Positions 25,905 through 35,446 of a stretch of DNA of 64,000 nt are shown here, piece by piece. Within the stretch, counting starts at the first letter, position 1. Each line of letters opens with the position of its first letter. Source of the DNA: Bacteroidales bacterium (GTDB lineage Bacteria > Bacteroidota > Bacteroidia > Bacteroidales > UBA932); the NCBI GenBank assembly GCA_017445015.1, contig JAFSVL010000014.1, forward strand, positions 40,072 to 104,071, in the 5' to 3' direction. The notes beneath the pieces were generated by a model. It searched no databases, was not told the origin of the DNA, and worked only from the letters and a program-made list of their open reading frames with translations. Both the position numbers and the translations under genes were made by a program.

Positions 25905-27595
25905 GGGTTTTGGGCCCAGCCCATCATCTTGACGGGCATCCAGTGGAAATATTCATTCTCCTTGAGCGATGCAAAGCCGTCCACCAGGCCGGATTTGCGG
26001 ATTTGCGCAAAGAAGAAGAGCCGGTCCGGCGCACGCGGCAGCAGGGAAAGCGGAATGGCCAGTTCGGCCAGGTAACCTACGCCCGGTTCCTCATACACCT
26101 TTCCCTCGATTTCCCGGTCCACGGCGACGCCTTTCTGCGTCACCTCCACGAAACTGGAGAAAATGCCCTTGTCGTCGGTGCCGTTGGAGAACTTGAACAC
26201 GATTTTATCGCGATACAGGAGTTCGCTGTCCAGGCACTCGATGAGCATGTAGAGCATCAGGTCGTCGTGGGCAAAACGGAAAGTACACTGGGCCAGGCTC
26301 TCGCTCCCCAGGAAGAGGGCGTCCGTATTGTCCGCCCATTCGATGGCGTCGCCGTCCACCTTGACGCGGGCATAGGGCGCATCCACCCGGTGATTGAGGC
26401 GCATCTTGCAGAGGCTGATGACGCTTTGGTCCATTTTATGGTCCAGGGACGGAGCGACGGCAAACAAGGTGTGCGCATCCAGGATCTGGGTACTCCCCCA
26501 GAGACTGCGCCGCAGGCCGAATGGCTGCTGGAAACGGGCGTTCCTGATGGAATTGAAGGTAGAAAGGCCGAGGGAAACATTAAAATACTTTCCCTGGAAA
26601 GAAAGGGCGGTCTCCCCGGAAGGGAAATGCGACAGATAGGGACCGCCGCCGCTGCGCCAGTTGTCCAGGCGCGAAGGAGGTCCTTCCCTCTCTCCCGTCA
26701 GCGTGGTCGCCCAGTTGGTATCATCCTTGACGAGTGAAAGGTGAAAATGGTTCGTGGAATCCTGGGATTCCACGACGGCGAGGATGGTTTTTCCGTCGCC
26801 CAGCAGAACCGCGGAAGGCATCTGGTCCGTCCAGACCTTCCGCGTCCCCGGCTTTCCGTCCTTGCGGGTCGCGGTAGCGCGATACTGCCGGATGACCTGG
26901 CAGTGGGTCGTCCAGGTCTCGCCACGGTCCAGACTGCGGAGCATCGTGACGCCGGACGAAGCTGGATTCCAGTCATGGTCGGAATCCGTAAAATACACCT
27001 GCACCTCACCGGACGGGAGTTGCATCGCGTACGGCTCCCAGGTGATGCTTTTGTAAATCTCCTTCTCTTCGCTCCAGCTGCGTCCGCCGTCTGTCGAGCG
27101 CTTCATGCTCAGGCCGTCGTCCTGCGGGAAGCGGGTATAACCCTTGACCGCACGGTACGACACGAAAGCGAGGATATCGCCGTTGTCCAGCACGACCGCA
27201 TCGACGGTGGAATAGCCGCGGCTGTCCTTCTCGCCGCCCGAATTGACGATGGGATGTCCCTCGAAAACCACAGGTCCCCTTTCCCAGTGGATGCCGTCCT
27301 TGCTGAAGGCGCAGTAGCAATGGAAACCGATACGGGAACTCTGGTAGAACAGGATGTATGAGCCATCCTTGAGGACCTTGATACGGGGATAGTGGAGTCT
27401 CTTGAATCCCAGTTCCGCCTCGCCCAGGTCCACCATCGTCCGGAAATCCGGCTCCAGCCGGTAGCGGTTCTCTTTCAGATGGGTATCGGTGCCCCACGAA
27501 CGGTTCAGTTCGTCGATGGAATGGATATGCTGCCTCTGCCCCCATACCATCAGGGGCAGAAAGGCAGCACAAAAAAGAAGAAGGTGTTTTTTCAT
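25901..27595 (-). CDS. Periplasmic sialidase-fold (BNR) protein with CBM9-like C terminus
   Basis: This 564-aa protein begins MKKHLLLFCAAFLPLMVWGQ, a type I signal peptide, then HIHSIDELNRSWGTD as in the neighbouring paralog. The propeller shows YPRIKVLKDGSYILFYQ, Asp boxes STDGGRSW and SLDRGETW, TWEPYAMQLPSGE, YFTDSDHDW and WTDQMPSAV. The C-terminal sandwich contains VDGDAIEWADNTDALFLGS. The start is 3 nt after the previous stop and the stop overlaps the next start by ATGA. It is one of five tandem paralogs; together with the 24171-25904 product it forms a subgroup, judged by the shared N-terminal HIHSIDELNR word. Confidence 0.82.
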   Translation of the reverse strand: MKKHLLLFCAAFLPLMVWGQRQHIHSIDELNRSWGTDTHLKENRYRLEPDFRTMVDLGEAELGFKRLHYPRIKVLKDGSYILFYQSSRIGFHCYCAFSKDGIHWERGPVVFEGHPIVNSGGEKDSRGYSTVDAVVLDNGDILAFVSYRAVKGYTRFPQDDGLSMKRSTDGGRSWSEEKEIYKSITWEPYAMQLPSGEVQVYFTDSDHDWNPASSGVTMLRSLDRGETWTTHCQVIRQYRATATRKDGKPGTRKVWTDQMPSAVLLGDGKTILAVVESQDSTNHFHLSLVKDDTNWATTLTGEREGPPSRLDNWRSGGGPYLSHFPSGETALSFQGKYFNVSLGLSTFNSIRNARFQQPFGLRRSLWGSTQILDAHTLFAVAPSLDHKMDQSVISLCKMRLNHRVDAPYARVKVDGDAIEWADNTDALFLGSESLAQCTFRFAHDDLMLYMLIECLDSELLYRDKIVFKFSNGTDDKGIFSSFVEVTQKGVAVDREIEGKVYEEPGVGYLAELAIPLSLLPRAPDRLFFFAQIRKSGLVDGFASLKENEYFHWMPVKMMGWAQNP

Positions 27596-27598
27596 GGA

Positions 27599-29398
27599 CT
27601 ATTTCAGCGTAACGCCCAACCACTCTCCGGGGTAATCGGGATTTTCCCCCTCGGTGGCCTCGCGGCAGGCCTTGGCCTTGACCTTGGCACCGCTCTTCCA
27701 GATGCGGCGCAGGTGGATGCGGAGCTGCTCTCCCTTCTTGGGAGCACCGCCAAGGAGGTCCCAGGGCAGGGCCGCCAGGGCGCTGTATCCCACATCCGCC
27801 CCGGCATCGTCGTTGACGGATCCGAAGAGTTTCACCTCCGCTTTCCCGTATTCCCAGCAAAGCAGTTTCCAGGAAGAGGCATCCTCCTTGTAGACCGTAT
27901 AATCACCTTTGGCGTTGACGGTGATCTTCCAGGTCCCCTTGCCCGCACGGTTGAGCAGGATCTGCGCCGCGTCGGAGTTTTCCGGAGAATAGGAAACGAT
28001 ATTGTCGGTAAAGACATAGGAGGTAAGGTAGAAATACCGGGGGTCGTAGGCAAAATCCACATAGACCTTTCCGGGGAAGCCCTTGCCCAGCATCCACAGG
28101 CCGTCGGGCTTGAATTCCCGCAGACTCTGTACGGCGGGAGCCTTCTTGCTCCGGACAATCGTGCGGGAACGGTTCAGCCAGCCCTTGATGAGCATGATCT
28201 TATAGCGCTGAGCGCTCTCCGGCGTTTCGCGGTAGCGATAGGAACAGGTCGCCATCAGTTCATTGGCGTTCAGCGCGTCGATGGAACCCCAGTAACCGTC
28301 CGCACCGTCATCGAAGGCGGAACTGACGCAATTGAAGTTATCGCCGTCCTTGTCCCCGACAAGCACCCATACGCCGCTTTCATTCTTATACATTCCGTTC
28401 GAGAGAATGACCATCTCCCCGCTGGAAAGTTTGCAACTGTAGGGTCCGAAGCCTTTAAAGTCCTTGTTCACCTGCTTTTTCATCGGATAGTCGGGGCCTC
28501 CGTTCGCACGCAGCGCAGCACCCCGGTCCGCCGTCTTCCAGTTGATATCCATCGTAGTACGCACTACAATCGGGCTGATGTCATAGACATCGCGTCCGCT
28601 CCAGGTCTCGAGGGGAACGACGATGCCGCGTCCGCCGTCCAGCAGGACTGCGGTGGGCATGCCGTCCATACCGCGACCGTTCCAGCGGGTGCGGGAGATA
28701 GGCTCGGTATCCAGGTTGTCACACATTTCCTTGCCCTGCCAGGTCTTTCCCCCGTCGAAGGAACGGATGACGGAAGTACAGGCAAAAGAGCCTTTGTCCT
28801 TGATTTCCTGGGAATCGGTGATATACATCTGGATTTCCCCGGAAGGCAGTTCCAGGAAGGCCGGTTCCCAGCAGCGGCCGCGGTACACTTCGCGCGGTTC
28901 GCTCCAGGTCTCTCCGCTGTCATCGCTGTAAATCATTTCGATGCCGCAGTTCCGGTTCGTGTTCGGAAGGTCGTTGTATCCCTTCTTGTAGCGCCACTGC
29001 CAGGCCATCAGGATACGGCCGGAGGCCAGTTGGATATAATCGGGATTTACGAAGACCTTCTTGTCGGCGCCGACCGTAGATTCGCAGTCATGGGACTTGC
29101 GGAGCAGCCGTGCGTCGGTCCAGGTCTTTCCCCCGTCATAACTCTTCCGGATATAGACATCCCAGCCATAGTGGTCATTCTCGAAACTGAGGAGGATACT
29201 TCCGTCGGAGAGATGCTTGGCCCGCGGATAGCAGAGATTGGGTTCTATCTTGTAATCCGCATTGGAAACGGCGACGGAATCCATCACCTGGAAGGTCGAT
29301 TGGTCCCAGGCGATGCGCACATCGCCACGATGGATGTCCGCAAAGGCCGGCAGCGCCGCCGCGAACATCAGGATGGAGCATACAAATTTTCTAGTCAT
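27599..29398 (-). CDS. Periplasmic sialidase-fold (BNR) protein, most divergent of the five
   Basis: This 599-aa protein has a type I signal (MTRKFVCSILMFAAALPAFA). Asp boxes are SYDGGKTW, SDDSGETW and SFDGGKTW. The paralog motifs are modified: YPRAKHLSDGSILLSFEND, CWEPAFLELPSGE and YITDSQEIKD remain, but TDQMP becomes GMDGMPTAVLL. The C-terminal region retains a CBM9-like pattern (FPGKVYVDFAYDPRYFYL) without the VDG-x-x-x-W-motif of the others. It starts 8 nt inside the DUF5107-TPR gene and ends 3 nt before the next paralog. Different substrate position or linkage from the other four is a reasonable inference. Confidence 0.8.
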   Translation of the reverse strand: MTRKFVCSILMFAAALPAFADIHRGDVRIAWDQSTFQVMDSVAVSNADYKIEPNLCYPRAKHLSDGSILLSFENDHYGWDVYIRKSYDGGKTWTDARLLRKSHDCESTVGADKKVFVNPDYIQLASGRILMAWQWRYKKGYNDLPNTNRNCGIEMIYSDDSGETWSEPREVYRGRCWEPAFLELPSGEIQMYITDSQEIKDKGSFACTSVIRSFDGGKTWQGKEMCDNLDTEPISRTRWNGRGMDGMPTAVLLDGGRGIVVPLETWSGRDVYDISPIVVRTTMDINWKTADRGAALRANGGPDYPMKKQVNKDFKGFGPYSCKLSSGEMVILSNGMYKNESGVWVLVGDKDGDNFNCVSSAFDDGADGYWGSIDALNANELMATCSYRYRETPESAQRYKIMLIKGWLNRSRTIVRSKKAPAVQSLREFKPDGLWMLGKGFPGKVYVDFAYDPRYFYLTSYVFTDNIVSYSPENSDAAQILLNRAGKGTWKITVNAKGDYTVYKEDASSWKLLCWEYGKAEVKLFGSVNDDAGADVGYSALAALPWDLLGGAPKKGEQLRIHLRRIWKSGAKVKAKACREATEGENPDYPGEWLGVTLK

Positions 29399-32300
29399 TG
29401 TTATTCAGGAATCGGGCGGCCCAGAGGTCCGCAGGTTTAAGTTTGAGTACATGGCGGAAATCACGGCGGGCAGCGCACTTGCGGCCAAGTCCGAGTTTAC
29501 CGAGCGCCTGGGTATAATAAGCCCCCGCATTAATCCCATCCACGGTATGGCCCGAGGACCCTTCGGCTCCGTAGAAGTTCACATAGTCGGTAACCATCCG
29601 GGCCTTCCCCTCCTTTACCATGGAACGGAAGATGGCCTTCGCCTCGGCCTTGCGGCCCATTTTCTTGAGCGCCAGACCGGTCCAGTAGCGGTAATCCTTG
29701 CTGCCTTTGACCTCATAATCCTGGTCGACGGCCTTCTGGTACCAGGCCTTGGCTTCTTCCCCGTCGCCGAGTTTTTCATACGCCTTCCCCAGATAGTAGA
29801 AAATCTGGGCGTCGTGCGTGGCCCGCTTGTCCACCAGGAACACCTGATGGTTCTCCGGATAAGTAAACGCCTTCTTGTAAAGGGCGATGGCCGCGTCCAC
29901 ATCACCGGATTCTTCCTTCTGACGGCCGGCAAGCAGCAGGGCATCCACGAAAACGTCATGGAAGTTGGCTACGCCTTCGCGGGTCGGGAAGTAGCAGTTG
30001 TCAAGCATGTCCAGCACATAGTCGTAATCGCCGACATAGATACCGGTTATCACTTCCGCCGCTTCGGGATAATAGCGTTTGACCGCCGTAGCATGATGGC
30101 TCTTGAGCAGGTCATAGCGCTCCTGGACGGGGGCGCCGAGCGCCTCAAGCACCTGGTCGCACTCTTCCAGGTAGAGGGCGGAATCGGGATTCAGTTCGAT
30201 GGCCTTCCTGTAGCAGGCCGCGGCCTTTGCATAATCCTTGCTGTTCAGCCAGGCCTCCCAGCCGATATTGCGCCAGGCCGTATCGTTGGACGGATCCATC
30301 TCTACGCACTTTTCCCACTGCGCCACGGCGGCGAGGGGCTGATGGTTGTAGAGCAGATTGCCCTGGTAATAATAAGGAAGCGCGCTTTCCGGGCAGACCT
30401 TCTTCGCCGCTTCGAGCACATCGATGGTCTCAAGACGGAACGGGGCGCAATAACCGACAGGCAGCGCCAGCGCATCGGCGTAGAGGGCATCATTGCCGGT
30501 CAGGTACGCCAGGTACATCTTCACGGTAGGATAAGCCACCCTGGAATCGATGTCTTCCAGAAGTTTCACCGCCTCCTCCTTGAAGCCGTTGTGCCAATAG
30601 AGAATGGCCAGTTCCAGATAACTCTCAGGCTGCTCACGCATGAATTTCCGGAACGCCGCCCTGTCCGTCGTATTGTACAGGGCATAGGCATCCATCGGGT
30701 CGGCGGCAAGCACCCTCGCAAAACAGGCGTCGGCCTCTGCGGTCCTGCCGAGTTTCCGGAGGATCGTCCCCTTGAGGTTAAGGGCATGGTAGTGGCGTCC
30801 GTTATAGTCTATGGCCTCGCCCAGGCGGTCAAGTGCCATTTCGTAATTCCCCTCCTCGCTGTACATCTGGGCCAGCTGGAAATTGGCGCCGGAATTATAG
30901 GTATAGTTCCAGGTCGCCCGATAGAGCGTATCCATCGCCGCCTCGCGTTTGCCCTGGACCTTCAGGACAAGACCGAGATTGTACATGGCCTCGGCATCCT
31001 TGGGACGGGTATAGTCGAAGGTCTGGCGGGCGATGGCCCTGCGCAGATATGCGGCAGCCTTGTCATATTCTCCGTTCAGGCGGCACATAACCCCCATCTG
31101 GGTATTGGCACGGGTATCGCCCGGATCGCGGCGCAGCACTTCGAGGAAGTAGTCTGCGGGTTTGACGAAAGGATTGTGGAACTGCTGGTTGCGCTGGCCC
31201 ACGAAGAAGCACTCCTCGGTATTCTCGATATCCTTGGGGCGCTTGGGGCGGTCCACGATGGGCGGCAGCGGCTTGTCCGGGTCATGCACGACCGGGGTGT
31301 AGGTCAGCATCTGCTTTCCGGCGGCATCATAGAGCGCGAGGGTAAGTTCATGCTCGGCGATGGCGGGATCGACGGCAACGGTTTCCACCAGGGGATGCGC
31401 CGGGTCGATGGCAAAACTCCTCTTCCAGAGTTCCTGCCCGCCCTTGCTGAGGCATAGGGTAAGGCAGGAGAACTTTTCGGTGGCGTTGGCGCCGACCAGC
31501 ACCTTCCCCGCTTCCTTCATATCCATATTGATGGCCGCATGACGGTCCCCCGCCTTTACGCCGCCCATGTCACGGATGCCATACCAATACTGGCTGAACT
31601 TCTTGGTTTCGTAGGGGAAGTTCCAGTTGTAGTCGGGCTGGTTGTCGGAATAGGCGCCCACCATCAGTTCGCAATAGTGGCCGGATTCATCGGTGAGGAT
31701 CTTGGTGTCCCATTCGGAGTTGGGCCCCCAGAGCCAGAATTTCCCGCCCTTGATGATGTTGTGGTTGCCGGTCAGCATGGTTCCGGCGTGACGCCCGTGG
31801 TCGTAACCGGCTACGAAATCGGCCTTCTGATCATAGATGAACATGGAATTGCCCACATAATGATTCTTCCACCAGGAGGCGTCCACGCCGTTCTGGTAGA
31901 AATTCATCTTGTTGAAGGGCTCGCGTGTTATGGGCCAGTGGGCGAAGCACTCCTTGCAGTGGAACGTCACGATTTCGGTCTGCTGGGGGAAGCATACCTG
32001 ATAGTTTTCATCCACCAGCGTGGACACATTGGACCAGTAGAGCATGGAATTGTTGTTCTGGGTCCGGTTCATCAGACGGCCGCTGATTTCTATGTAGGAC
32101 TTCCCCGGGTAGAGGGTCATACCGATAGCCCACTGCATGCGGTGGCGGTATTCGGTTTCCCCCACCCAAAGGGTCTTGGAACCGTCGGCATTGTCCACGA
32201 TACGCCAGTCACAGGGGATGTGGCTGGTCTGGCGGTGATGATGGAACACGTTCCACTCCACGCCGCCGGATATCCAGGCGCCCGTCATGCCCACATTGGC

Positions 32301-32660
32301 AGGTTTCACCACGGTATTATGATAGAAAATGTCATAGCCGTTGGTCTTGTCGACGGCATACATCAGGCGGCCTCCGAACTCGGGGATGACACACATCTCG
32401 ATATACTCGTTCTCCATATAGAGGCAGTCGTAGGTCACCTCCTGGCGGTTTCGGGTCATATTATCGTTGAGCGGATAGGGATAAACGCTCCTCCGGGCGC
32501 GCTGGTAACTCCAGTCCCGCTCGAAGACCGGGGCCTGCTCCGGAGGATCCAGCAGATAGGTGGGCATGGTTATCTTCCCTTCATAGGCTTTCACGCCCTG
32601 AGCACATACACACACGCTTGCCATCGCAAGCAAGACGCCTACAATCAATACTCTCTTCAT
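29391..32660 (-). CDS. Secreted DUF5107 and TPR-repeat protein
   Basis: This 1089-aa protein has a signal peptide (MKRVLIVGVLLAMASVCVCA). Residues about 55-330 match the DUF5107 type, with YMENEYIEMCVIPEFGGRLM and WISGGVEWNVFHHH, a pattern reminiscent of galactose-mutarotase-like beta-sandwiches that act on or bind carbohydrate. After about residue 500, TPR-like helical repeats run almost to the end, for example RANTQMGVMCRLNGEYDKAA, DAEAMYNLGLVLKVQGKREA and AWRNIGWEAWLNSKDYAKAA. DUF5107-TPR proteins recur in Bacteroidetes glycan loci. Catalytic function is unknown to me. It overlaps the next gene by 8 nt and follows the DUF5689 lipoprotein by 9 nt. Confidence 0.85.
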   Translation of the reverse strand: MKRVLIVGVLLAMASVCVCAQGVKAYEGKITMPTYLLDPPEQAPVFERDWSYQRARRSVYPYPLNDNMTRNRQEVTYDCLYMENEYIEMCVIPEFGGRLMYAVDKTNGYDIFYHNTVVKPANVGMTGAWISGGVEWNVFHHHRQTSHIPCDWRIVDNADGSKTLWVGETEYRHRMQWAIGMTLYPGKSYIEISGRLMNRTQNNNSMLYWSNVSTLVDENYQVCFPQQTEIVTFHCKECFAHWPITREPFNKMNFYQNGVDASWWKNHYVGNSMFIYDQKADFVAGYDHGRHAGTMLTGNHNIIKGGKFWLWGPNSEWDTKILTDESGHYCELMVGAYSDNQPDYNWNFPYETKKFSQYWYGIRDMGGVKAGDRHAAINMDMKEAGKVLVGANATEKFSCLTLCLSKGGQELWKRSFAIDPAHPLVETVAVDPAIAEHELTLALYDAAGKQMLTYTPVVHDPDKPLPPIVDRPKRPKDIENTEECFFVGQRNQQFHNPFVKPADYFLEVLRRDPGDTRANTQMGVMCRLNGEYDKAAAYLRRAIARQTFDYTRPKDAEAMYNLGLVLKVQGKREAAMDTLYRATWNYTYNSGANFQLAQMYSEEGNYEMALDRLGEAIDYNGRHYHALNLKGTILRKLGRTAEADACFARVLAADPMDAYALYNTTDRAAFRKFMREQPESYLELAILYWHNGFKEEAVKLLEDIDSRVAYPTVKMYLAYLTGNDALYADALALPVGYCAPFRLETIDVLEAAKKVCPESALPYYYQGNLLYNHQPLAAVAQWEKCVEMDPSNDTAWRNIGWEAWLNSKDYAKAAACYRKAIELNPDSALYLEECDQVLEALGAPVQERYDLLKSHHATAVKRYYPEAAEVITGIYVGDYDYVLDMLDNCYFPTREGVANFHDVFVDALLLAGRQKEESGDVDAAIALYKKAFTYPENHQVFLVDKRATHDAQIFYYLGKAYEKLGDGEEAKAWYQKAVDQDYEVKGSKDYRYWTGLALKKMGRKAEAKAIFRSMVKEGKARMVTDYVNFYGAEGSSGHTVDGINAGAYYTQALGKLGLGRKCAARRDFRHVLKLKPADLWAARFLNNND

Positions 32661-32669
32661 ATCGTTAAA

Positions 32670-35036
32670 TTATTTTTTGTATCTTATACCTACATAATTC
32701 AGCACGGAACGGCGGCTGTTGGCGATGGCAGAACCATCATAGGAGATGCCGCCCGCGGCAACATTGCTGCCTCCGAGGTTCTTTGCCGGGCGCAGATGGA
32801 TGTACAGGGCCTCCTTGCCCCAGACATCGGCGCTGCCCGGGAAGTTGATGCTGATATACTTGTTTCCCGGAAGGTTGTACTGCTTCTTCGAAGCGATAAT
32901 CGGGAAATCGGGAATCGTATAGGTATAGTCCTCTCCCTTGGCGGTAAGGTCCACCCAAGACTCGGCGCCGTAGTCGGCGGCCGTCACGCCCGTCCAGTGC
33001 TGCTTGTCGGTCGAGTATTCCAAGAGCCAGTAGCGCGGTGCACCGCTGTCCTCCCCGTAACCGTTGTTCGTCCCGAGATTGAGCGAAAGCGGAGCGTTGG
33101 AGGCATCTAGTCCCACCGTCGAGACTTCGATTTCCCAGAAGTACGCTTCAAGGTCCGGCGATGCGCTCGTGCCGCTCCACCAGTATCCGCCCATCCAGCC
33201 GGAACAGTTCACGCCCTGGATGATGCCGCAGGTGTTTGCGTAACTGAGCGGACTCCAGTGGATAGAACGTCCGAGCGCATCGTACACCCCGTTGCCTCCG
33301 GGAATGTCGGTAATCCTGCCGTTTTCGACGGGACCGAGATGGGTCCAGTCCTGGGCGGTTTGGATTTTGCCGTACGAATAGCACAAATAGCCGTTCACTT
33401 CGGGATTCTTGATGGGATTTTCCACCTCGGGCCAGGTCGGATAAAGGGTATCGTTCTGCACGTTCACGATGAACTTGTCCGGATAGAGGGCATTGCAGTA
33501 GCGATATTCGGTCAACAGCCGCGTCGATGCCTCCTCCGCAGCTGCGGAGATACCGATTTCAGCGCGCGTCACGGGGCGGATCTGATAACGTCCGATATAA
33601 CCCCTGTCCGTCACATAATCCGGAAGCATGGTGCTCGCCGCGGCTTCCCGGGAATTCCATTCGAAGTTGTCGCAGCGCTCGTGCACGAGGATACCGGCGA
33701 CGGGGCCGCTGCCTTCGGGAATTCCGCGCCCGTCGCGCGCCCAGGCGCAGCCCACGTTATTCACCATATACATCACACTGCCCTGCGCGTCACGGAGCAC
33801 CAGCGGATATTTATTGATGATTTCCGTATAGCGAAGGTCCACGGGGCAGAACGGGCCTTTTCGGATGGGAATCTCGCAATCGTCGATAATGACGAAGGTA
33901 TTGACATCCTCGTCCGTGAGCGTGGCTATCGTACGGTGCCGCTGCGGAACATCGGATGCACTGCCCCGTTCCGAGGAAATCACGTTCACCACGGAAGCGC
34001 CGGAAAGCGTCACATTGTAGGGCGTATCCCCGGTCTCCCCTCCCTCGGCGCTGAAAAGCAGGCCCCGGAGGTTGATTTCCAACAGGTCGTAACGGAAGGT
34101 ACAGTTGTCCTCGACCGTATTGAAGATAAGTTTGAGGCCGCGCAAGGCTCCCTCGCCGTCCGGTTCGAGGCTCTGCAGATACACGGTGCGGCCGGAAAGC
34201 GTCGCATCCTGTACGATGATGGAAAGATTATGGTTGGGCGCACCGTTGCCGTCGGCATTGTCGTTAAGGACGCGGCCCTTCAGGACATAGTTCCGGCGGA
34301 TGCGGTTCTCGCCGTCCAGGTCATCCATGCCGAAATTCAGCACGTCGCTGACGGTTACCGGGATGGTCTCCACCTCTCCGTTGGCCATCTGGGAAACATA
34401 GAGCCTGGCGACGAGCGGGCGTCCTACGCCGTCCACGGAACTGAGGGTAATAATGGCTCCGCGGCGCTCCTGCTGCAGGTTCTCCTTGGCATTGAAAACC
34501 AGGTTCCCGTCCAGCAGGCCGGGGATGGGTTCTTCAATCCAGTCCCGCCCCTCATTGTAGGCGACGGCATAACTGACGGTGGAAGGATCCACGTTGCAGG
34601 TGAAAGGAAAACTGTAACTCCCGGTCGTGAACGCAATGAGGACATTGCGGTTTTCAAAACGGAAATCACGGCTGTTTGCACCATCCTGCACGATCCGCAG
34701 GTTCAGCGTCCGGCTGCCAAGGCTGACGGCAATGACCGCCTCGCGCTCGCTGGCCGTATTGTCATCATAGCGGAGTCCCAGCGCGGCGTCCCCGCTGAAG
34801 GAGACCTGCCGCCCGTCATTGCCGATGAAGGAAAGCCAGGAGGCTTCCCCGGGAAGGGTGGCCGTCCAAGTCCCGTCGCTCACGACCTGGAAGTAATGCT
34901 CTCCCCCGCCGGAAGTCACTTCCGCCTCGGGAGCCGCGCAGCCCAGTTCGTGGATTTCCACCATTTCGGGCGCTTTTTCGCAGGCCGCCGCAATGGCAAA
35001 AGCCGCTGCTATATAGAGAATCTTCTTCATGGGCAT
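32670..35036 (-). CDS. BACON/DUF5689 surface lipoprotein, likely glycan-binding (SGBP-like)
   Basis: The 788-aa protein carries MKKILYIAAAFAIAAAC, a lipoprotein signal; either the ATG at 35036 (TGATG overlap with the previous stop) or that at 35030 starts it. Residues about 30-125 are BACON-like (SDGTWTATLPGEASWLSF, then RTLNLRIVQDGA). A second Ig-like stretch follows. Residues about 215-360 fit DUF5689 (NYVLKGRVLNDNADG, IIVQDATLSGRTVYLQ). The C-terminal third has a discoidin-like beta-sandwich pattern (RYWLLEYSTDKQHWTGV). Position right after susD and a small BACON lipoprotein fits a surface glycan-binding protein. Confidence 0.8.
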   Translation of the reverse strand: MPMKKILYIAAAFAIAAACEKAPEMVEIHELGCAAPEAEVTSGGGEHYFQVVSDGTWTATLPGEASWLSFIGNDGRQVSFSGDAALGLRYDDNTASEREAVIAVSLGSRTLNLRIVQDGANSRDFRFENRNVLIAFTTGSYSFPFTCNVDPSTVSYAVAYNEGRDWIEEPIPGLLDGNLVFNAKENLQQERRGAIITLSSVDGVGRPLVARLYVSQMANGEVETIPVTVSDVLNFGMDDLDGENRIRRNYVLKGRVLNDNADGNGAPNHNLSIIVQDATLSGRTVYLQSLEPDGEGALRGLKLIFNTVEDNCTFRYDLLEINLRGLLFSAEGGETGDTPYNVTLSGASVVNVISSERGSASDVPQRHRTIATLTDEDVNTFVIIDDCEIPIRKGPFCPVDLRYTEIINKYPLVLRDAQGSVMYMVNNVGCAWARDGRGIPEGSGPVAGILVHERCDNFEWNSREAAASTMLPDYVTDRGYIGRYQIRPVTRAEIGISAAAEEASTRLLTEYRYCNALYPDKFIVNVQNDTLYPTWPEVENPIKNPEVNGYLCYSYGKIQTAQDWTHLGPVENGRITDIPGGNGVYDALGRSIHWSPLSYANTCGIIQGVNCSGWMGGYWWSGTSASPDLEAYFWEIEVSTVGLDASNAPLSLNLGTNNGYGEDSGAPRYWLLEYSTDKQHWTGVTAADYGAESWVDLTAKGEDYTYTIPDFPIIASKKQYNLPGNKYISINFPGSADVWGKEALYIHLRPAKNLGGSNVAAGGISYDGSAIANSRRSVLNYVGIRYKK

Positions 35037-35440
35037 CAGATAAGGTAATTGTCAAGTTCCGCATCTGCGATATCCGCAGCCGAAAGCGTGCTGCTGGACA
35101 CCACAAAATAGACGGGAATGGTCTTTTTTCCATTGCTCACTTCCATCCGGACGGCCCGTACGATGTCGAGCGTGTTCGTCTGGGCGTTGCATTTGATATA
35201 TTGGTTGCCCTCGCCGGAAGTCCGGTCGATAGTCAGCCAGTCGCCGCCGGCCACAATGCGGGCCGTCCAGGCACCGGTCGAATAGACCGGGAACACGAAA
35301 TCCAGCGGCTGCTCTTTGACCTGTGTCCAGGTGATATTGACACGGGTGTCGTTCACCCCCAGGTCAACCTTGGAGACATAGGGCTTATAACAGGAGACGA
35401 GCGCAAAAAGCGCAGCGATAAGTGCAATATACTTTTTCAT
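35036..35440 (-). CDS. Small BACON-like lipoprotein
   Basis: This 134-aa lipoprotein starts MKKYIALIAALFALVSC (Cys17). The mature part is one Ig-like/BACON-type domain: VFPVYSTGAWTARIVAGGDW, LTIDRTSGEG and a closing strand with VYFVVSSS. It lies 6 nt after susD and overlaps the next gene by one base. Such small domains at the SusD-SGBP junction may act as spacers or binding modules; no more can be said. Confidence 0.75.
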   Translation of the reverse strand: MKKYIALIAALFALVSCYKPYVSKVDLGVNDTRVNITWTQVKEQPLDFVFPVYSTGAWTARIVAGGDWLTIDRTSGEGNQYIKCNAQTNTLDIVRAVRMEVSNGKKTIPVYFVVSSSTLSAADIADAELDNYLI

Positions 35441-35446
35441 GATCTT

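Noticed and set aside
17309-29398. Firm call of five genuine sialidases (GH33)
   Set aside because: The Asp boxes and early Arg fit the superfamily, but the full Arg triad and the Tyr/Glu nucleophile pair were not identifiable; only the fold is claimed.
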